DNA from: Candidatus Rhodoferax randersensis
Lineage (GTDB): Bacteria > Pseudomonadota > Gammaproteobacteria > Burkholderiales > Burkholderiaceae_C
DNA length: 64,000 nt
Direction of reading: 5' to 3'
Assembly (NCBI GenBank): GCA_016718155.1
Contig: JADKEH010000002.1
Location: 1-64,000 of the forward strand
Shown: piece by piece, positions 34,392 through 43,378 of the stretch
Position numbering within the stretch: the first letter of the stretch is position 1
Layout of the letters: each line of letters starts with the position of its first letter
Notes under the pieces: generated by a model
What the model saw: only the letters and a program-made list of their open reading frames with translations
Told to the model about the DNA's origin: nothing
Databases searched by the model: none
Made by a program: the position numbers and the translations under genes

Positions 34392-35772
34392 AACGATCCT
34401 CGAATCGCACGATGTCGTCCTCGCCAAGGTAGCCGCCAGACTGCACTTCGATCAATTCCAGCGCCACCTTGCCGGGGTTCTCCAGGGCGTGCACCTGGCC
34501 CACCGGGATGTAGGTGGACTGGTTCTCGGTCACCAGGAAGGTACTGTCACCGTTGGTCACTTTGGCCGTGCCGCTGACCACAATCCAGTGTTCGGCCCGA
34601 TGGTGGTGCATTTGCACCGACAGCTTGCCGCCGGGCTTGACGGTGATGTGCTTGACCTGATAGCGCACACCACTGTCAACCGAGTCGTAATGCCCCCAGG
34701 GACGGTAAACCTCGCGATGGTTGAAATGCTCGCCGCGGCCCTGCTGTTTGATCTGGTCAACGATGCGCTTGACATCCTGCACTTTGTCCTTGTGCGCGAC
34801 CATGACCGCATCCTTGGTCTCCACGATCACCAGATCCTCTAGCCCCACCGCCGCCACCAGCCGGTGCGAGGCATGCACCAGCGTGTTGCGGGTTTGCTCC
34901 AGCAAGACGTCTCCCTTCAAAGTATTGCCATGCTCATCCTTGGGGCTGACCTCCCACAATGCCGACCAGGACCCGATGTCACTCCAGCCCGCGTCCAGGA
35001 CCACCATCGCGGCGCTGTCGGTTTTTTCCATCACCGCATAGTCGATGGAGTCGGCCGGACAAGCTTCAAAGGCAGCTTGATCGACGCGTACAAAGTGCAT
35101 GTCTTTGGCACCCTTGGCCAACGCGGTTTGGCAGGCCTGCAGCATGGCGGGCTGGAACTTCGCCAGTTCCTCCAGGTAGCGGCTGGCGCGAAACATGAAC
35201 ATGCCACTGTTCCAGCAATAGTCGCCACTGCTCAGATAAGCCTTGGCGGTTTCCAGGTCGGGTTTCTCGACGAAGCGCGACATACTGAAAGGTGTCGCGC
35301 CGCGCTGAATGTAACCGTACCCGGTTTCGGGATGGGTTGGCGCAATGCCAAAGGTCACCAGCTTGCCGGCCTGCGCCAGCGGCAAGGCCAGTGCAATGGC
35401 GCGGTGAAAAGCCGGCACATCACGAATCAAGTGATCGGCCGCCAGCACAAACAGCACCGGGTCGCTGCCATCGGCAACCGCTTGCAGCGCGCCCAACGCG
35501 ATGGCCGGGGCGGTATTGCGCCCAACCGGCTCCAGAATGATTGGTGCGCCTTCCAGACCCATCTGGCGCAACTGTTCGGCCGCCAGAAAGCGGTGTTGCT
35601 CATTGCAGATCAGGCAAGGCTGCGCATGGTCGATGCCGTCCAGGCGTGCAATCGTGGCTTGCAGCATGGTCAACTCGCCCGTCAGCGGCAGGAACTGCTT
35701 GGGATTGAGCTGGCGCGACAGCGGCCACAGGCGGGTGCCCGAACCACCCGCCATGATGAGGGGAAGAAGCAT
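34378..35772 (-). CDS. manC: Mannose-1-phosphate guanylyltransferase / mannose-6-phosphate isomerase
   Basis: A bifunctional 464-residue enzyme. The N-terminal nucleotidyltransferase has GGSGTRLWPLSR (10-21), FVEKP and the GWSDIGSW segment; a type II PMI cupin domain begins near residue 350 (YRPWGHYDSVDSG) with metal-binding HHHRAEHW. It forms GDP-mannose from mannose-1-phosphate for the polysaccharide. It is the first gene of a manC-galE-epimerase run on the minus strand. Confidence 0.93.
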   Translation of the reverse strand: MLLPLIMAGGSGTRLWPLSRQLNPKQFLPLTGELTMLQATIARLDGIDHAQPCLICNEQHRFLAAEQLRQMGLEGAPIILEPVGRNTAPAIALGALQAVADGSDPVLFVLAADHLIRDVPAFHRAIALALPLAQAGKLVTFGIAPTHPETGYGYIQRGATPFSMSRFVEKPDLETAKAYLSSGDYCWNSGMFMFRASRYLEELAKFQPAMLQACQTALAKGAKDMHFVRVDQAAFEACPADSIDYAVMEKTDSAAMVVLDAGWSDIGSWSALWEVSPKDEHGNTLKGDVLLEQTRNTLVHASHRLVAAVGLEDLVIVETKDAVMVAHKDKVQDVKRIVDQIKQQGRGEHFNHREVYRPWGHYDSVDSGVRYQVKHITVKPGGKLSVQMHHHRAEHWIVVSGTAKVTNGDSTFLVTENQSTYIPVGQVHALENPGKVALELIEVQSGGYLGEDDIVRFEDRYGRV

Positions 35773-36016
35773 AGATCGTCACTTGGTTGAGAGCTGCAAC
35801 GCCCAAGTCCCCAGCCTCCTCGACCATGAAGTCCGCCAGCGTTGCCAAGGTTTGCAGTTTAAGGTGTATTCGCGCCAGCGCACACTCTGTTGGGGTAGCC
35901 CCTTTGCAGGTTGTGAAAGATTCCGATCCGTCGCTCTTTGAGCGGCCATTCTTTGAGCTTATGATGCCTCGTCATGACACGTTACGGGACATCGCCAAGT
36001 TGACCAGGATCACGCA

Positions 36017-37333
36017 GTGAAGAAGCCGCCTGCCACAAAGCCGAAGCACACCTTGCATCAGACCCTGCGCAAGGCGTTTTCGTTCTTGCCACGGCCGCTG
36101 CGCTTTGCGATCTACCGCTCCTTTGTGGATTGCGATCCAGCGCCCGATCCACGCCTTGTTCTGAAGATCGCCGAGACCAAGGAAGAGCTGGAGGCCTGCT
36201 TCAAGCTGCTGCACGACGCCTACGTGGGCAGCGGCTTCATGAAGCCGGACCCTTCGGGCATGCGGGTAACGATTTACCATGCCCTGCCGACCACCACCAC
36301 CCTGTGCGCCAAGTACGATGACGAAGTAGTCGGCACCATTTCACTGATACGAGAAAGCGTGTTTGGCTTTCCGTTGCAGGCGATTTTTGACCTCAAGCAC
36401 GTGCGCGAAAAGCCCGGGAAGATTGCCGAAGTGTCGGCTCTGGCGGTACACCCCAAGTTTCGCGCGACAGGGGGATCGATTTTGTTCCCCCTGATGAAGT
36501 TCATGTACCAGTACTGCGCGACCTACTTCGACACGCGCCACCTGGTGATTGCAGTCAACCCGAACCGCATCGAGATGTACGAGTCGCTGCTGTTCTTCTC
36601 CAGACTGACCGAGACGCACGTCGAGAACTACGATTTTGCCAACGGCGCCCCCGCCGTCGGCGCCTCGCTCGACCTGCGGGCAGCGCCGGAGATGCTTAAA
36701 CAGGTCTACAGCGGCAAGTCCAAGCGCAAGAACCTGCATCACTATTTCCTGCGGCTCAAGCTGCCCAATATTCAGGTCCCGAACCGACGCTACTTTACGA
36801 CCAATGACCCGGTCATGACGCCAGAGCTGCTGGACTACTTCTTCAACCTGCGCACGCACGGGTTTGCCCACCTCAACGAGCGCGAGAAGGCCCTGCTGCA
36901 TTCCATCTACAGCCTGCCCGAATACAAGACGCTGCTACCCCCGGTGTTCGTCGATACCGACTTGCAAAGCAGCTTGCGCCAACATCAACGCTACGTCATC
37001 AAGTGCCCGGGCAGCTTCAGCGTGACCGTCGAGGGGCACACCACGAGCTACGACCTCAAGCTGATTGAATTCTCCGAGTATGGTTTCCTGGCTCACTCCA
37101 AGGTACCCTTGCCGACCCAGGTGTGGGGCGAAGTCATCATCCAGCTTGGCAATGAGGAGCGGTCAATCGTCCGGGCCGTCGCGGTGCGCGGCAGGACCGA
37201 TGGCGTGCACGGCTTCTATGGCTTCCGGCTGGCCGAGACCGACCTGTCCTGGCGCAAGTTCATTGGCGCTCTGAAGTCCGGCACCACCCATGACGACCTG
37301 GACAACGCCTCGGTGTTTCTGGCGGACGAGTAA
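36017..37333 (+). CDS. FeeM-like N-acyltransferase (GNAT fold) fused to a PilZ domain
   Basis: A 438-residue protein. Residues about 45-225 match the N-acyl amino acid synthase/acylhomoserine-lactone-synthase-like GNAT group (AEVSALAVHPKFRATGG, then VIAVNPNRIEMYESLLFF). Residues about 318-420 are a PilZ domain with RxxxR (Arg321-Arg325, RQHQR); the second motif is ExSxxG (Glu351, Ser353, Gly356) where c-di-GMP binders have D/NxSxxG. The family uses acyl-ACP and an amino compound. It follows the exosortase locus, precedes a kinase-cNMP fusion by 30 nt and so could be in one operon with it. Binding of c-di-GMP is uncertain because of the Glu. Confidence 0.78.
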   Translation: MKKPPATKPKHTLHQTLRKAFSFLPRPLRFAIYRSFVDCDPAPDPRLVLKIAETKEELEACFKLLHDAYVGSGFMKPDPSGMRVTIYHALPTTTTLCAKYDDEVVGTISLIRESVFGFPLQAIFDLKHVREKPGKIAEVSALAVHPKFRATGGSILFPLMKFMYQYCATYFDTRHLVIAVNPNRIEMYESLLFFSRLTETHVENYDFANGAPAVGASLDLRAAPEMLKQVYSGKSKRKNLHHYFLRLKLPNIQVPNRRYFTTNDPVMTPELLDYFFNLRTHGFAHLNEREKALLHSIYSLPEYKTLLPPVFVDTDLQSSLRQHQRYVIKCPGSFSVTVEGHTTSYDLKLIEFSEYGFLAHSKVPLPTQVWGEVIIQLGNEERSIVRAVAVRGRTDGVHGFYGFRLAETDLSWRKFIGALKSGTTHDDLDNASVFLADE

Positions 37334-37363
37334 CGCCAGTTCCGCCGGTCGGATCGCGCAGCA

Positions 37364-38662
37364 ATGATTCCCCACCCCACCGCGATTGGCAAATACGGCA
37401 TTGAGCGTGAGCTTGGTCGCGGCGCCAGCGGCACGGTTTACCTAGGCTACGACCGCTTTCGCAACAGCCCGGTGGCGATCAAGCAAACGCATCCGGCGCT
37501 GCTGGCCGACGCTGCCCAGGCGGCGCGCTATCGCCGCTTGCTGCACAACGAGGCGGCCCTGGTGGCTCGCCTGAGCCATCCGCACATCGTGGCCCTGCTT
37601 GACGCCGACGAAGCGGCCGACCCACCCTACCTGGTGTTCGAATATGTCGACGGTCAGGCCCTGTCAAGTTTCACGACACCCGACCACCTGCTGCCGGTAG
37701 CCGATGTGCTGGACATTGCCTTCAAGTGCTGCCACGCACTGGAGTATGCGCACCACCAGGGCTTGGTACACCGCGATATCAAGCCTGCCAATTTGATGCT
37801 CCGCCGCGACGGCGAGCTCAAGCTCGCGGACTTTGGCACCGCCCTGTCCTTGCGCGGCGACGAGACGCAGATCGCGGGTCTGGTCGGGTCGCCCGCGTAC
37901 ATGTCGCCCGAGCAAATCCGGGAACAACCGCTCACCCACAGCTCTGACATGTTCTCGCTGGCGGTGGTGGTCTACGAACTGCTGACCGGGCGCAATCCGT
38001 TCGCTGCCGAGTCCACCTACACCACCATTTACCGGATCAATGCCGAGGTCCCCGCCGCACTGTCGCTGATTCGGCCCGAGTTGCCCAACCGGCTGGACGA
38101 GGTCATCGGTCGCGCGCTGGCCAAACATCCCGCTGACCGTTACGCAAGCTGGTCGGACTTTGCGCAGGCGCTGCTGGCAGTCAACCGCAGCCTGTCGCGC
38201 TTGCCATCCCAGACCAGCGAGGGCGAGCGATTTGCGCGTCTGCGCGCGCTGCCTTTCTTCGCCGACTTCTCGGAGGTGGCCCTGTGGGAAACACTGCGGC
38301 TGGGCAAGTGGTTCGATTTGCCCCAAGGCAAGGTGATGATGCGCGAAGGCCAGCCGGGAGACTCGTTCTGCCTGATCGTCGACGGCGAGGTTGCCGTCAG
38401 CCGCAAAGGGCGGGTTCTCAGCACCATTGCCCAAGGCTCCAGCATTGGCGAGATGACTTACCTGCAACCCAACAACCGGCTGCGCACCGCCACCGTGGTG
38501 GCATCGACCGACGTCGTGGCCTTCAAGATCCGCAACGAGGCCTTGCGCCAGGCGTCGTTGGAACTGCAGGGCGAGTTCGACAAGGTATTCATCAAGCTGC
38601 TGGTCAACCGGCTGATTGCCACCAACCAGCAGTTGGCCGACTGGGATCTGGTGCTGGAATGA
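37364..38662 (+). CDS. Serine/threonine protein kinase fused to a cyclic-nucleotide-binding domain
   Basis: A 432-residue cytosolic protein. Kinase motifs in order are GRGASGTVYLG (P-loop), VAIKQ (catalytic Lys), HRDIKPANLML (catalytic loop), ADFGTAL and GSPAYMSPEQI. From about residue 295 there is a Crp-like cNMP domain (LRLGKWFDLPQGKVMMREGQPGDSFCLIVDGEVAVSRKGR, with GSSIGEMTYL in the phosphate cassette region; the usual Arg is not obvious). There is no TM segment. The fusion suggests kinase activity tuned by a nucleotide. The neighbouring acyltransferase-PilZ protein is a possible substrate. Confidence 0.88.
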   Translation: MIPHPTAIGKYGIERELGRGASGTVYLGYDRFRNSPVAIKQTHPALLADAAQAARYRRLLHNEAALVARLSHPHIVALLDADEAADPPYLVFEYVDGQALSSFTTPDHLLPVADVLDIAFKCCHALEYAHHQGLVHRDIKPANLMLRRDGELKLADFGTALSLRGDETQIAGLVGSPAYMSPEQIREQPLTHSSDMFSLAVVVYELLTGRNPFAAESTYTTIYRINAEVPAALSLIRPELPNRLDEVIGRALAKHPADRYASWSDFAQALLAVNRSLSRLPSQTSEGERFARLRALPFFADFSEVALWETLRLGKWFDLPQGKVMMREGQPGDSFCLIVDGEVAVSRKGRVLSTIAQGSSIGEMTYLQPNNRLRTATVVASTDVVAFKIRNEALRQASLELQGEFDKVFIKLLVNRLIATNQQLADWDLVLE

Positions 38663-38781
38663 GGGGAACCAAAACGCCTCCTGCACGATCAGACCCGTTC
38701 GACGCTTGACCACCGACGCTGCCGTAACGACAGTGCACCAAGCACCCCCGTGACAATTCCCCTACCGACCAAGGACAACCG

Positions 38782-39450
38782 ATGAGGAAATGGATCAAGG
38801 ACAACCGCGGCTTCATCATCTTCATGCTTTGCTTCGGGCTGTTTCGCACCGCCGTGGCGGACTGGAACCCGATTCCATCGGGCTCGATGCGGCCCAACCT
38901 GCTCGAAGGCGACGTCGTGCTGGTCAACCGCCTGGCCTATGACCTCAAGCTGCCACTGACCGACACCGTGCTGGCGCGCCTGGGCGAGCCCCGGCGCTCC
39001 GAGGTGGTCACTTTCTCGTCCCCCTTAGACGGCACCCGGCTCATCAAACGCTTGATCGCCGTGCCCGGCGACGTGGTGGAGATGCGCAACGAGGTCCTGC
39101 TCATCAACGGTCAAGTGGCCGACTACGACGAACCCCAAGCAGTGTTGGAACCCACCGATGCCGGTGGCAGCATCCCGGCGTTGCGCCTGACTGAAAGGCT
39201 GGGCGACACACAACGCCGCGTGCAATGGCTCCAGGGCGTGAGCGCGCGCAGCAGCTTTGGCCCGTTGACGGTTCCCGCTGACAGCTACCTGATGCTGGGC
39301 GACAACCGCGACAACAGCGCCGACTCGCGCTACATCGGCCTCGTGCCGCGGCACCTGCTGATTGGCCATGCGCATCGGGTACTGGTGTCGGCCGACATCA
39401 GGGGCAACTGGGCACCGAGGTTCGAGAGGTTCTGGCAGGCGCTGTCATAA
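38782..39450 (+). CDS. lepB: Signal peptidase I
   Basis: A 222-residue membrane-bound leader peptidase. The catalytic Ser is in PSGSMRPNLLEGD (about residue 35) and the general-base Lys in TRLIKRLIAVPGD (about 92), with the box GDNRDNSADSRYIG. One N-terminal TM segment is present. It lies beside the exosortase locus and the kinase, so this may be an extra, locus-specific copy rather than the housekeeping lepB. The start is the ATG at 38782. Confidence 0.92.
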   Translation: MRKWIKDNRGFIIFMLCFGLFRTAVADWNPIPSGSMRPNLLEGDVVLVNRLAYDLKLPLTDTVLARLGEPRRSEVVTFSSPLDGTRLIKRLIAVPGDVVEMRNEVLLINGQVADYDEPQAVLEPTDAGGSIPALRLTERLGDTQRRVQWLQGVSARSSFGPLTVPADSYLMLGDNRDNSADSRYIGLVPRHLLIGHAHRVLVSADIRGNWAPRFERFWQALS

Positions 39451-39521
39451 CTGACTGACGGAATCGCGTCGTGCCCTGGTCGGAGGATATCGACTATCCA
39501 AGCAAGTCTGTGCCAAGCAAG

Positions 39522-40001
39522 TCACCGGTTCGACCACCCCCCCGACTGTGGTTTGGGCTCACCCCGCAAGACAAAACGGCGCGTGAAACCGAAGGGCCGC
39601 GTCACGCCGACCGGGTCGCCCAGCAATGGGATTCGAAACACCGACGCCGACAACAACTCCAATTCCCAATCGGTATCGCCGATGAATCGGAACCGTACCG
39701 TGCTCGGGGCAAGCAAGCTTAGCGCGGAAAACGAGCCGGTCGTATAAGGCCCGCCCAAGGTGGCGCAGTCCACGGGTCGCCACTGCGCGTCCAACAAGAC
39801 GATATGCAAAGCCTCTTCATAAGGCACATCGTCCGTGATAAACAGCAGATAGTGGTCCTGCCAATGCACCGCCGCCTCCAACACCGCACCCGGCAGGCGT
39901 TTGCCAACCACCACGCCCTCGTGCAATAGCTCGCACTCTGGCGTGTCGCCGTCTGCACGCAAAGCACGGACAGACAGCTCGTTGGCGACTCGCATCGTCA
40001 T
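39522..40001 (-). CDS. Conserved hypothetical protein
   Basis: A 159-residue protein that I do not recognise. No signal peptide or TM segment is seen; it is rich in beta-prone text (HWQDHYLLFITDD, VRFRFIGDTDWELELLSASVFRIPL). A second in-frame ATG lies two codons downstream of the one used. It is alone between signal peptidase I and the 2-aminobenzoate cluster. Codon use looks like its neighbours, so I treat it as real. Confidence 0.6.
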   Translation of the reverse strand: MTMRVANELSVRALRADGDTPECELLHEGVVVGKRLPGAVLEAAVHWQDHYLLFITDDVPYEEALHIVLLDAQWRPVDCATLGGPYTTGSFSALSLLAPSTVRFRFIGDTDWELELLSASVFRIPLLGDPVGVTRPFGFTRRFVLRGEPKPQSGGWSNR

Positions 40002-40077
40002 GGTTCGCAGTCAACTACCAAAAGAAATCAACGCCGAACGCCGCCAGCGCTCCGCCGACAAATGCGCCGATCACCCC

Positions 40078-40470
40078 TCACTCCGGCACCACCCCCGTCA
40101 CCTCGATCTCCACCTTGGCGCGGGGTTCCACCAGCCCGGCCACCTGCACGCAGGTCATGGCGGGGAAGTGGCGGCCCATCACTTCGCGGTAGACCTGGCC
40201 CAGTTCTTTCAGGCGGGCGTTGTACTCGTCACGGTCGATGATGTACCAGGTCATGCGCACCATGTGTTCGGGGCCGGCGCCGGCCTCTTGCAGCACGGCG
40301 AGCACGTTGAGCAAGGTCTGGCGGGTCTGGGCGATGAAGTCGTCAGACTCGAATTGCTGCTGCGCATTCCAGCCGATCTGGCCGCCCACGAAGACCATGG
40401 CGCCGCGCGCCTTGATGCCGTTGGCATAGCCCTTGGCGCTGGCCCAGCCGGGGGGTTGAAGGAGTTGCAT
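40078..40470 (-). CDS. RidA-family (YjgF/YER057c/UK114) enamine deaminase
   Basis: A 130-residue RidA-fold protein (MVFVGGQIGWNAQQQF, then VRMTWYIIDRDEY and FPAMTCVQVAGLVEPRAKVEIE). The conserved active-site Arg is in VEPRAKVEIE. RidA proteins hydrolyse enamines and imines. It ends the 2-aminobenzoyl-CoA operon, and the product of the first ring-attack step in that route carries an enamine, so a pathway-specific deaminase is plausible. Its start codon is overlapped by the extended ligase reading frame. Confidence 0.88.
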   Translation of the reverse strand: MQLLQPPGWASAKGYANGIKARGAMVFVGGQIGWNAQQQFESDDFIAQTRQTLLNVLAVLQEAGAGPEHMVRMTWYIIDRDEYNARLKELGQVYREVMGRHFPAMTCVQVAGLVEPRAKVEIEVTGVVPE

Positions 40471-42146
40471 AAACCGAGTCTCTCAGGGGGGATTGTTTTG
40501 AGTTTGAAGCGCTGCAGCTTGCCGGTTTCGGTGCGTGGCAGCTTGTCCACAAACACCACTTCGCGCGGGTACTTGTACGGCGCGATGCTGGCCTTCACGT
40601 GGTCTTGCAGCGCCTTGACTTGGGCCGCGTCGCCCGGCTCGCCGGCTTTGAGCACGCAGAAGGCCTTGATGAGCATGCCGCGTTCCTCGTCGGGCACGCC
40701 GACCACGCCGCACTCGGCCACCGCCGGGTGCTTGAGCAGGGCGTCTTCCACCTCGGGGGCGCCGACGTTGTAGCCGGCGGTGATGATCATGTCGTCGGCG
40801 CGCGCCTGGTAGAAGAAGTAACCATCGGCATCCTGCAAAAAGGCATCGCCGGGGTAGTTCCAGCCGTCCTTCACGTAGTTGGCTTGCCGCGCATCGTCCA
40901 GGTATTTGCAGCCGGTGGGGCCAATGACGGCGAGCTTGCCGACCGTGCCACGCGGCACCTCAACACCGTCGTCGTCCACCACGCGCGCGCTGTAGCCCGG
41001 CACCACCTTGCCGATGGCGCCACGGCGCACCTCGTGCGGCGGCGATGAGATGAAGATGTGGAACATTTCGGTAGCACCAATGCCGTCGGTGATCTCGATG
41101 CCGGTGCTGCTCTTCCAGAGTTGGCGGGTGGCGTCGGGCAAGCCCTCGCCGGCGCTGACACACACGCGCAGGGCGCCGGTGCCGCGCTGCGCCATCTGCT
41201 CCTGCATGAAGGGCGCCATCTGGCGGTAGAAGGTGGGCGCGGTGTAGCAAATGGTGGCGCCCACATCGTGAATCAGGCGGGCCATGGCCTGCGGCGTGTA
41301 GGCAATGTCGGGGTAATGGACCGAGGCGCCGGCCCACATCGGGAACACCAGCATGCCCCCCAGCCCAAAGGTGAAAGCCAGCGGCGGCGAGCCCATCACG
41401 ACATCAAGGGGCGTGGCCTGCAACACGTGGCGCGGCCAGGTTTCGCAGGCGGCCAACACGTCGCGGTGGGTGTGCACCGCCGCTTTGGGCTTGCCGGTGG
41501 TGCCCGAGGTGAAGGCCAGCAAGGCAATGTCTTCGCCCGCCGTGGGGCAGGCTTCGAAGTGGCCGCTGTGGCCCGCCGCCAGCGCCTCCAGAGCGTTTGG
41601 CTGACCCGGCACATTGAAGGGCACGATACGCCCCAGCACCGGGTGCTGCGCCTGCGCCTGTTGCAGCTCTTCGAGCAACTGGCCATCGCACAGCGCCACC
41701 GTTGGCTGCGACTTGTCGATGATGTCGCCCAGCTCCTTGGCGCGCAGCAGCGGCATGGTGGCCACGCTGATCAGCCCGGCCTTCACCACCGCCAGCCAGG
41801 CCAGCGCCATGCCGATCGAATTGCCGCCGCGCAGCAGCACGCGGTTGCCGGGGACCAGGCCGAGGTCCTGCGTCAGCACCTGTGCGATGCGGTCCACTTC
41901 CTGGCGCGCCTGGGCGTAGCTCAGGGTGCGCGTCGAGGAGCGCAGCATGGGCCGGTCGCCCCAGCCCTTTTGCGCCGCCTTGTCCAGCAACTCCACGGTC
42001 AGATTGAGTTGGAGTGGAAACTGCAGCTCGGGCAGATCGAAGCGCAGTGCGGGCATCTGCACCGCGCCGGGCAGGCGCTGGTGCACAAAGCGATCCGTCT
42101 GCGCGCTCACGGATTGACTCGCTCCTTGGGTAGCGGGCGCGGTCAT
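40251..42146 (-). CDS. 2-aminobenzoate--CoA ligase (AMP-forming), stop codon lost by a small indel
   Basis: An ANL ligase with FTSGTTGKPKAAVHTH, the DGIGATEMFHIF motif and C-terminal PRTETGKLQRFKLK. It activates an aromatic acid as the CoA ester, most likely 2-aminobenzoate given its neighbours. The ATG at 42146 overlaps the acyl-CoA dehydrogenase stop (ATGA). After KLKTIPP the frame runs on across ridA to 40251 and encodes low-complexity text. One extra C in the six-C run at 40486-40491 would restore a TGA at 40483-40485, so the native protein should end there. The core enzyme looks intact. Confidence 0.82.
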   Translation of the reverse strand: MTAPATQGASQSVSAQTDRFVHQRLPGAVQMPALRFDLPELQFPLQLNLTVELLDKAAQKGWGDRPMLRSSTRTLSYAQARQEVDRIAQVLTQDLGLVPGNRVLLRGGNSIGMALAWLAVVKAGLISVATMPLLRAKELGDIIDKSQPTVALCDGQLLEELQQAQAQHPVLGRIVPFNVPGQPNALEALAAGHSGHFEACPTAGEDIALLAFTSGTTGKPKAAVHTHRDVLAACETWPRHVLQATPLDVVMGSPPLAFTFGLGGMLVFPMWAGASVHYPDIAYTPQAMARLIHDVGATICYTAPTFYRQMAPFMQEQMAQRGTGALRVCVSAGEGLPDATRQLWKSSTGIEITDGIGATEMFHIFISSPPHEVRRGAIGKVVPGYSARVVDDDGVEVPRGTVGKLAVIGPTGCKYLDDARQANYVKDGWNYPGDAFLQDADGYFFYQARADDMIITAGYNVGAPEVEDALLKHPAVAECGVVGVPDEERGMLIKAFCVLKAGEPGDAAQVKALQDHVKASIAPYKYPREVVFVDKLPRTETGKLQRFKLKTIPPERLGLCNSFNPPAGPAPRAMPTASRRAAPWSSWAARSAGMRSSNSSLTTSSPRPARPCSTCSPCCKRPAPAPNTWCA

Positions 42147-43378
42147 GACAGGCCCCCATTCCTCAAGACCGACTTGCCAATGATGAGCTGCTGCACTTCC
42201 GTGGCGCCCTCGTAGATGCGCAGCGCGCGGATGTCGCGGTACAGGCTCTCCACCTTGGTGCCGACCTGCACGCCACGGCCACCATGCATCTGCAGCGCCA
42301 TGTCGATGACGCGCTGGGCGTTCTCGCTGGCGCACATCTTGGCCATGGCGGCGGCTGCGGTATAGGCCTGGGCCTGCGCCGGTGTGGCGGTGCCCACGCA
42401 ATCGCGCAACCAGGCGGCGCGGTAGGTCAGCATGGCGGCAGCTTCCACCAGCGCGGCCATGTCGCCCAGCTTGGCTTGCGTCAACTGCATGTCGGCAAGC
42501 TTCTGGCCGAACATAGTGCGCGCCCCGGCAAATGCCACCGCGTCAGCCAACGCCCGGCGCGCCATGCCCAGCGCCGCGCCCGCCACGGAGGCGCGAAAAA
42601 TGTCCAGTGTGCGCATGGCCAGCTTGAAGCCGCCACCCAACTCCCCCAGTTGTGCGCTGGCGTCCAGCGCGCAGTGGGTAAAACGCAGTGACGCCAGCGG
42701 ATGTGGCGCCATCACCGTGATGTGTTCCGAGTCATCCAGGCCTTTGGTTCCCGCATCGACAATGAAGGCGGATATGCCGCGCGTGCCGGCTTGCGCGTCG
42801 GTCTTGGCGAACACGCAATAGAAGTCGGCAATGCCGCCGTTGCTGATCCAGGTCTTCACGCCATTCAGCACGTAGGCATCGTTTTGGCCTGAAGCACCCG
42901 TGGCTTGGCGGTATTCTGCTACGGTTGTCATAGCACCGGCATCCGATCCGGCATCGGGCTCGCTGAGCGCGAAGGCGGCCAGCTTGTCGCCACGCGCCAC
43001 CGCCGGCAGGTAGGCTGCCTGCTGCGCCGGCGTGCCTGCCAGCGTGATGGCGCCGCTGCCCAGGCCAGCCATGGCCATGGCGAAGTCCGCCAACGGGGAG
43101 TGGAAGGCCAGCGTCTCGCGCAGGATCACCAGGGCGCGCGAGTCCAGCCGGTCCAGCGCACCGCCAAACGCCGCCGGCACGCAGTAGCGCAGCCAGCCGG
43201 CATCGCCCAGCAGACGCGTCCACTGCTTGCAGGCACGCCGGTCATCGGACTCGTCAACCTGCTGTAGCGGCGCCCAGGCCGCGATGTCACGCCCGAGCGC
43301 ACGGTGCTCGGGTCCGAAAAAGGGCAGCGCCAGGTGGCTGGTCGGGGCGATCGGGATGGTCGGGCGCGTGCTCATCAT
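42143..43378 (-). CDS. Acyl-CoA dehydrogenase of the 2-aminobenzoate cluster
   Basis: A 411-residue FAD-dependent acyl-CoA dehydrogenase. It has the usual FALSEPDAGSDAGAM and WISNGGIADFYCVFA motifs, a C-terminal QMHGGRGVQVGTKVESLYRDIRALRIYEGATEVQQLIIG and the Glu in YEGATE as expected catalytic base. It overlaps the hydratase stop at 43378 and the ligase start. In this route it could act on the reduced ring or on a later acyl-CoA intermediate; which step is not decided by the sequence. Confidence 0.9.
   Translation of the reverse strand: MMSTRPTIPIAPTSHLALPFFGPEHRALGRDIAAWAPLQQVDESDDRRACKQWTRLLGDAGWLRYCVPAAFGGALDRLDSRALVILRETLAFHSPLADFAMAMAGLGSGAITLAGTPAQQAAYLPAVARGDKLAAFALSEPDAGSDAGAMTTVAEYRQATGASGQNDAYVLNGVKTWISNGGIADFYCVFAKTDAQAGTRGISAFIVDAGTKGLDDSEHITVMAPHPLASLRFTHCALDASAQLGELGGGFKLAMRTLDIFRASVAGAALGMARRALADAVAFAGARTMFGQKLADMQLTQAKLGDMAALVEAAAMLTYRAAWLRDCVGTATPAQAQAYTAAAAMAKMCASENAQRVIDMALQMHGGRGVQVGTKVESLYRDIRALRIYEGATEVQQLIIGKSVLRNGGLS

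Noticed and set aside
35894..35907. A possible sigma-54 promoter upstream of the acyltransferase-PilZ gene
   Set aside because: GG-N10-GC and TTGCA are present but the -24 side (GGGTAGC) fits poorly and there is no ATTGAAA at the distance seen in the other two. Not strong enough to list as a feature.
40343..40552. A 69-codon minus-strand frame spanning the ligase/ridA junction
   Set aside because: It is the third frame of the same region; only the frame with TGA at 40483 gives a natural ligase end.
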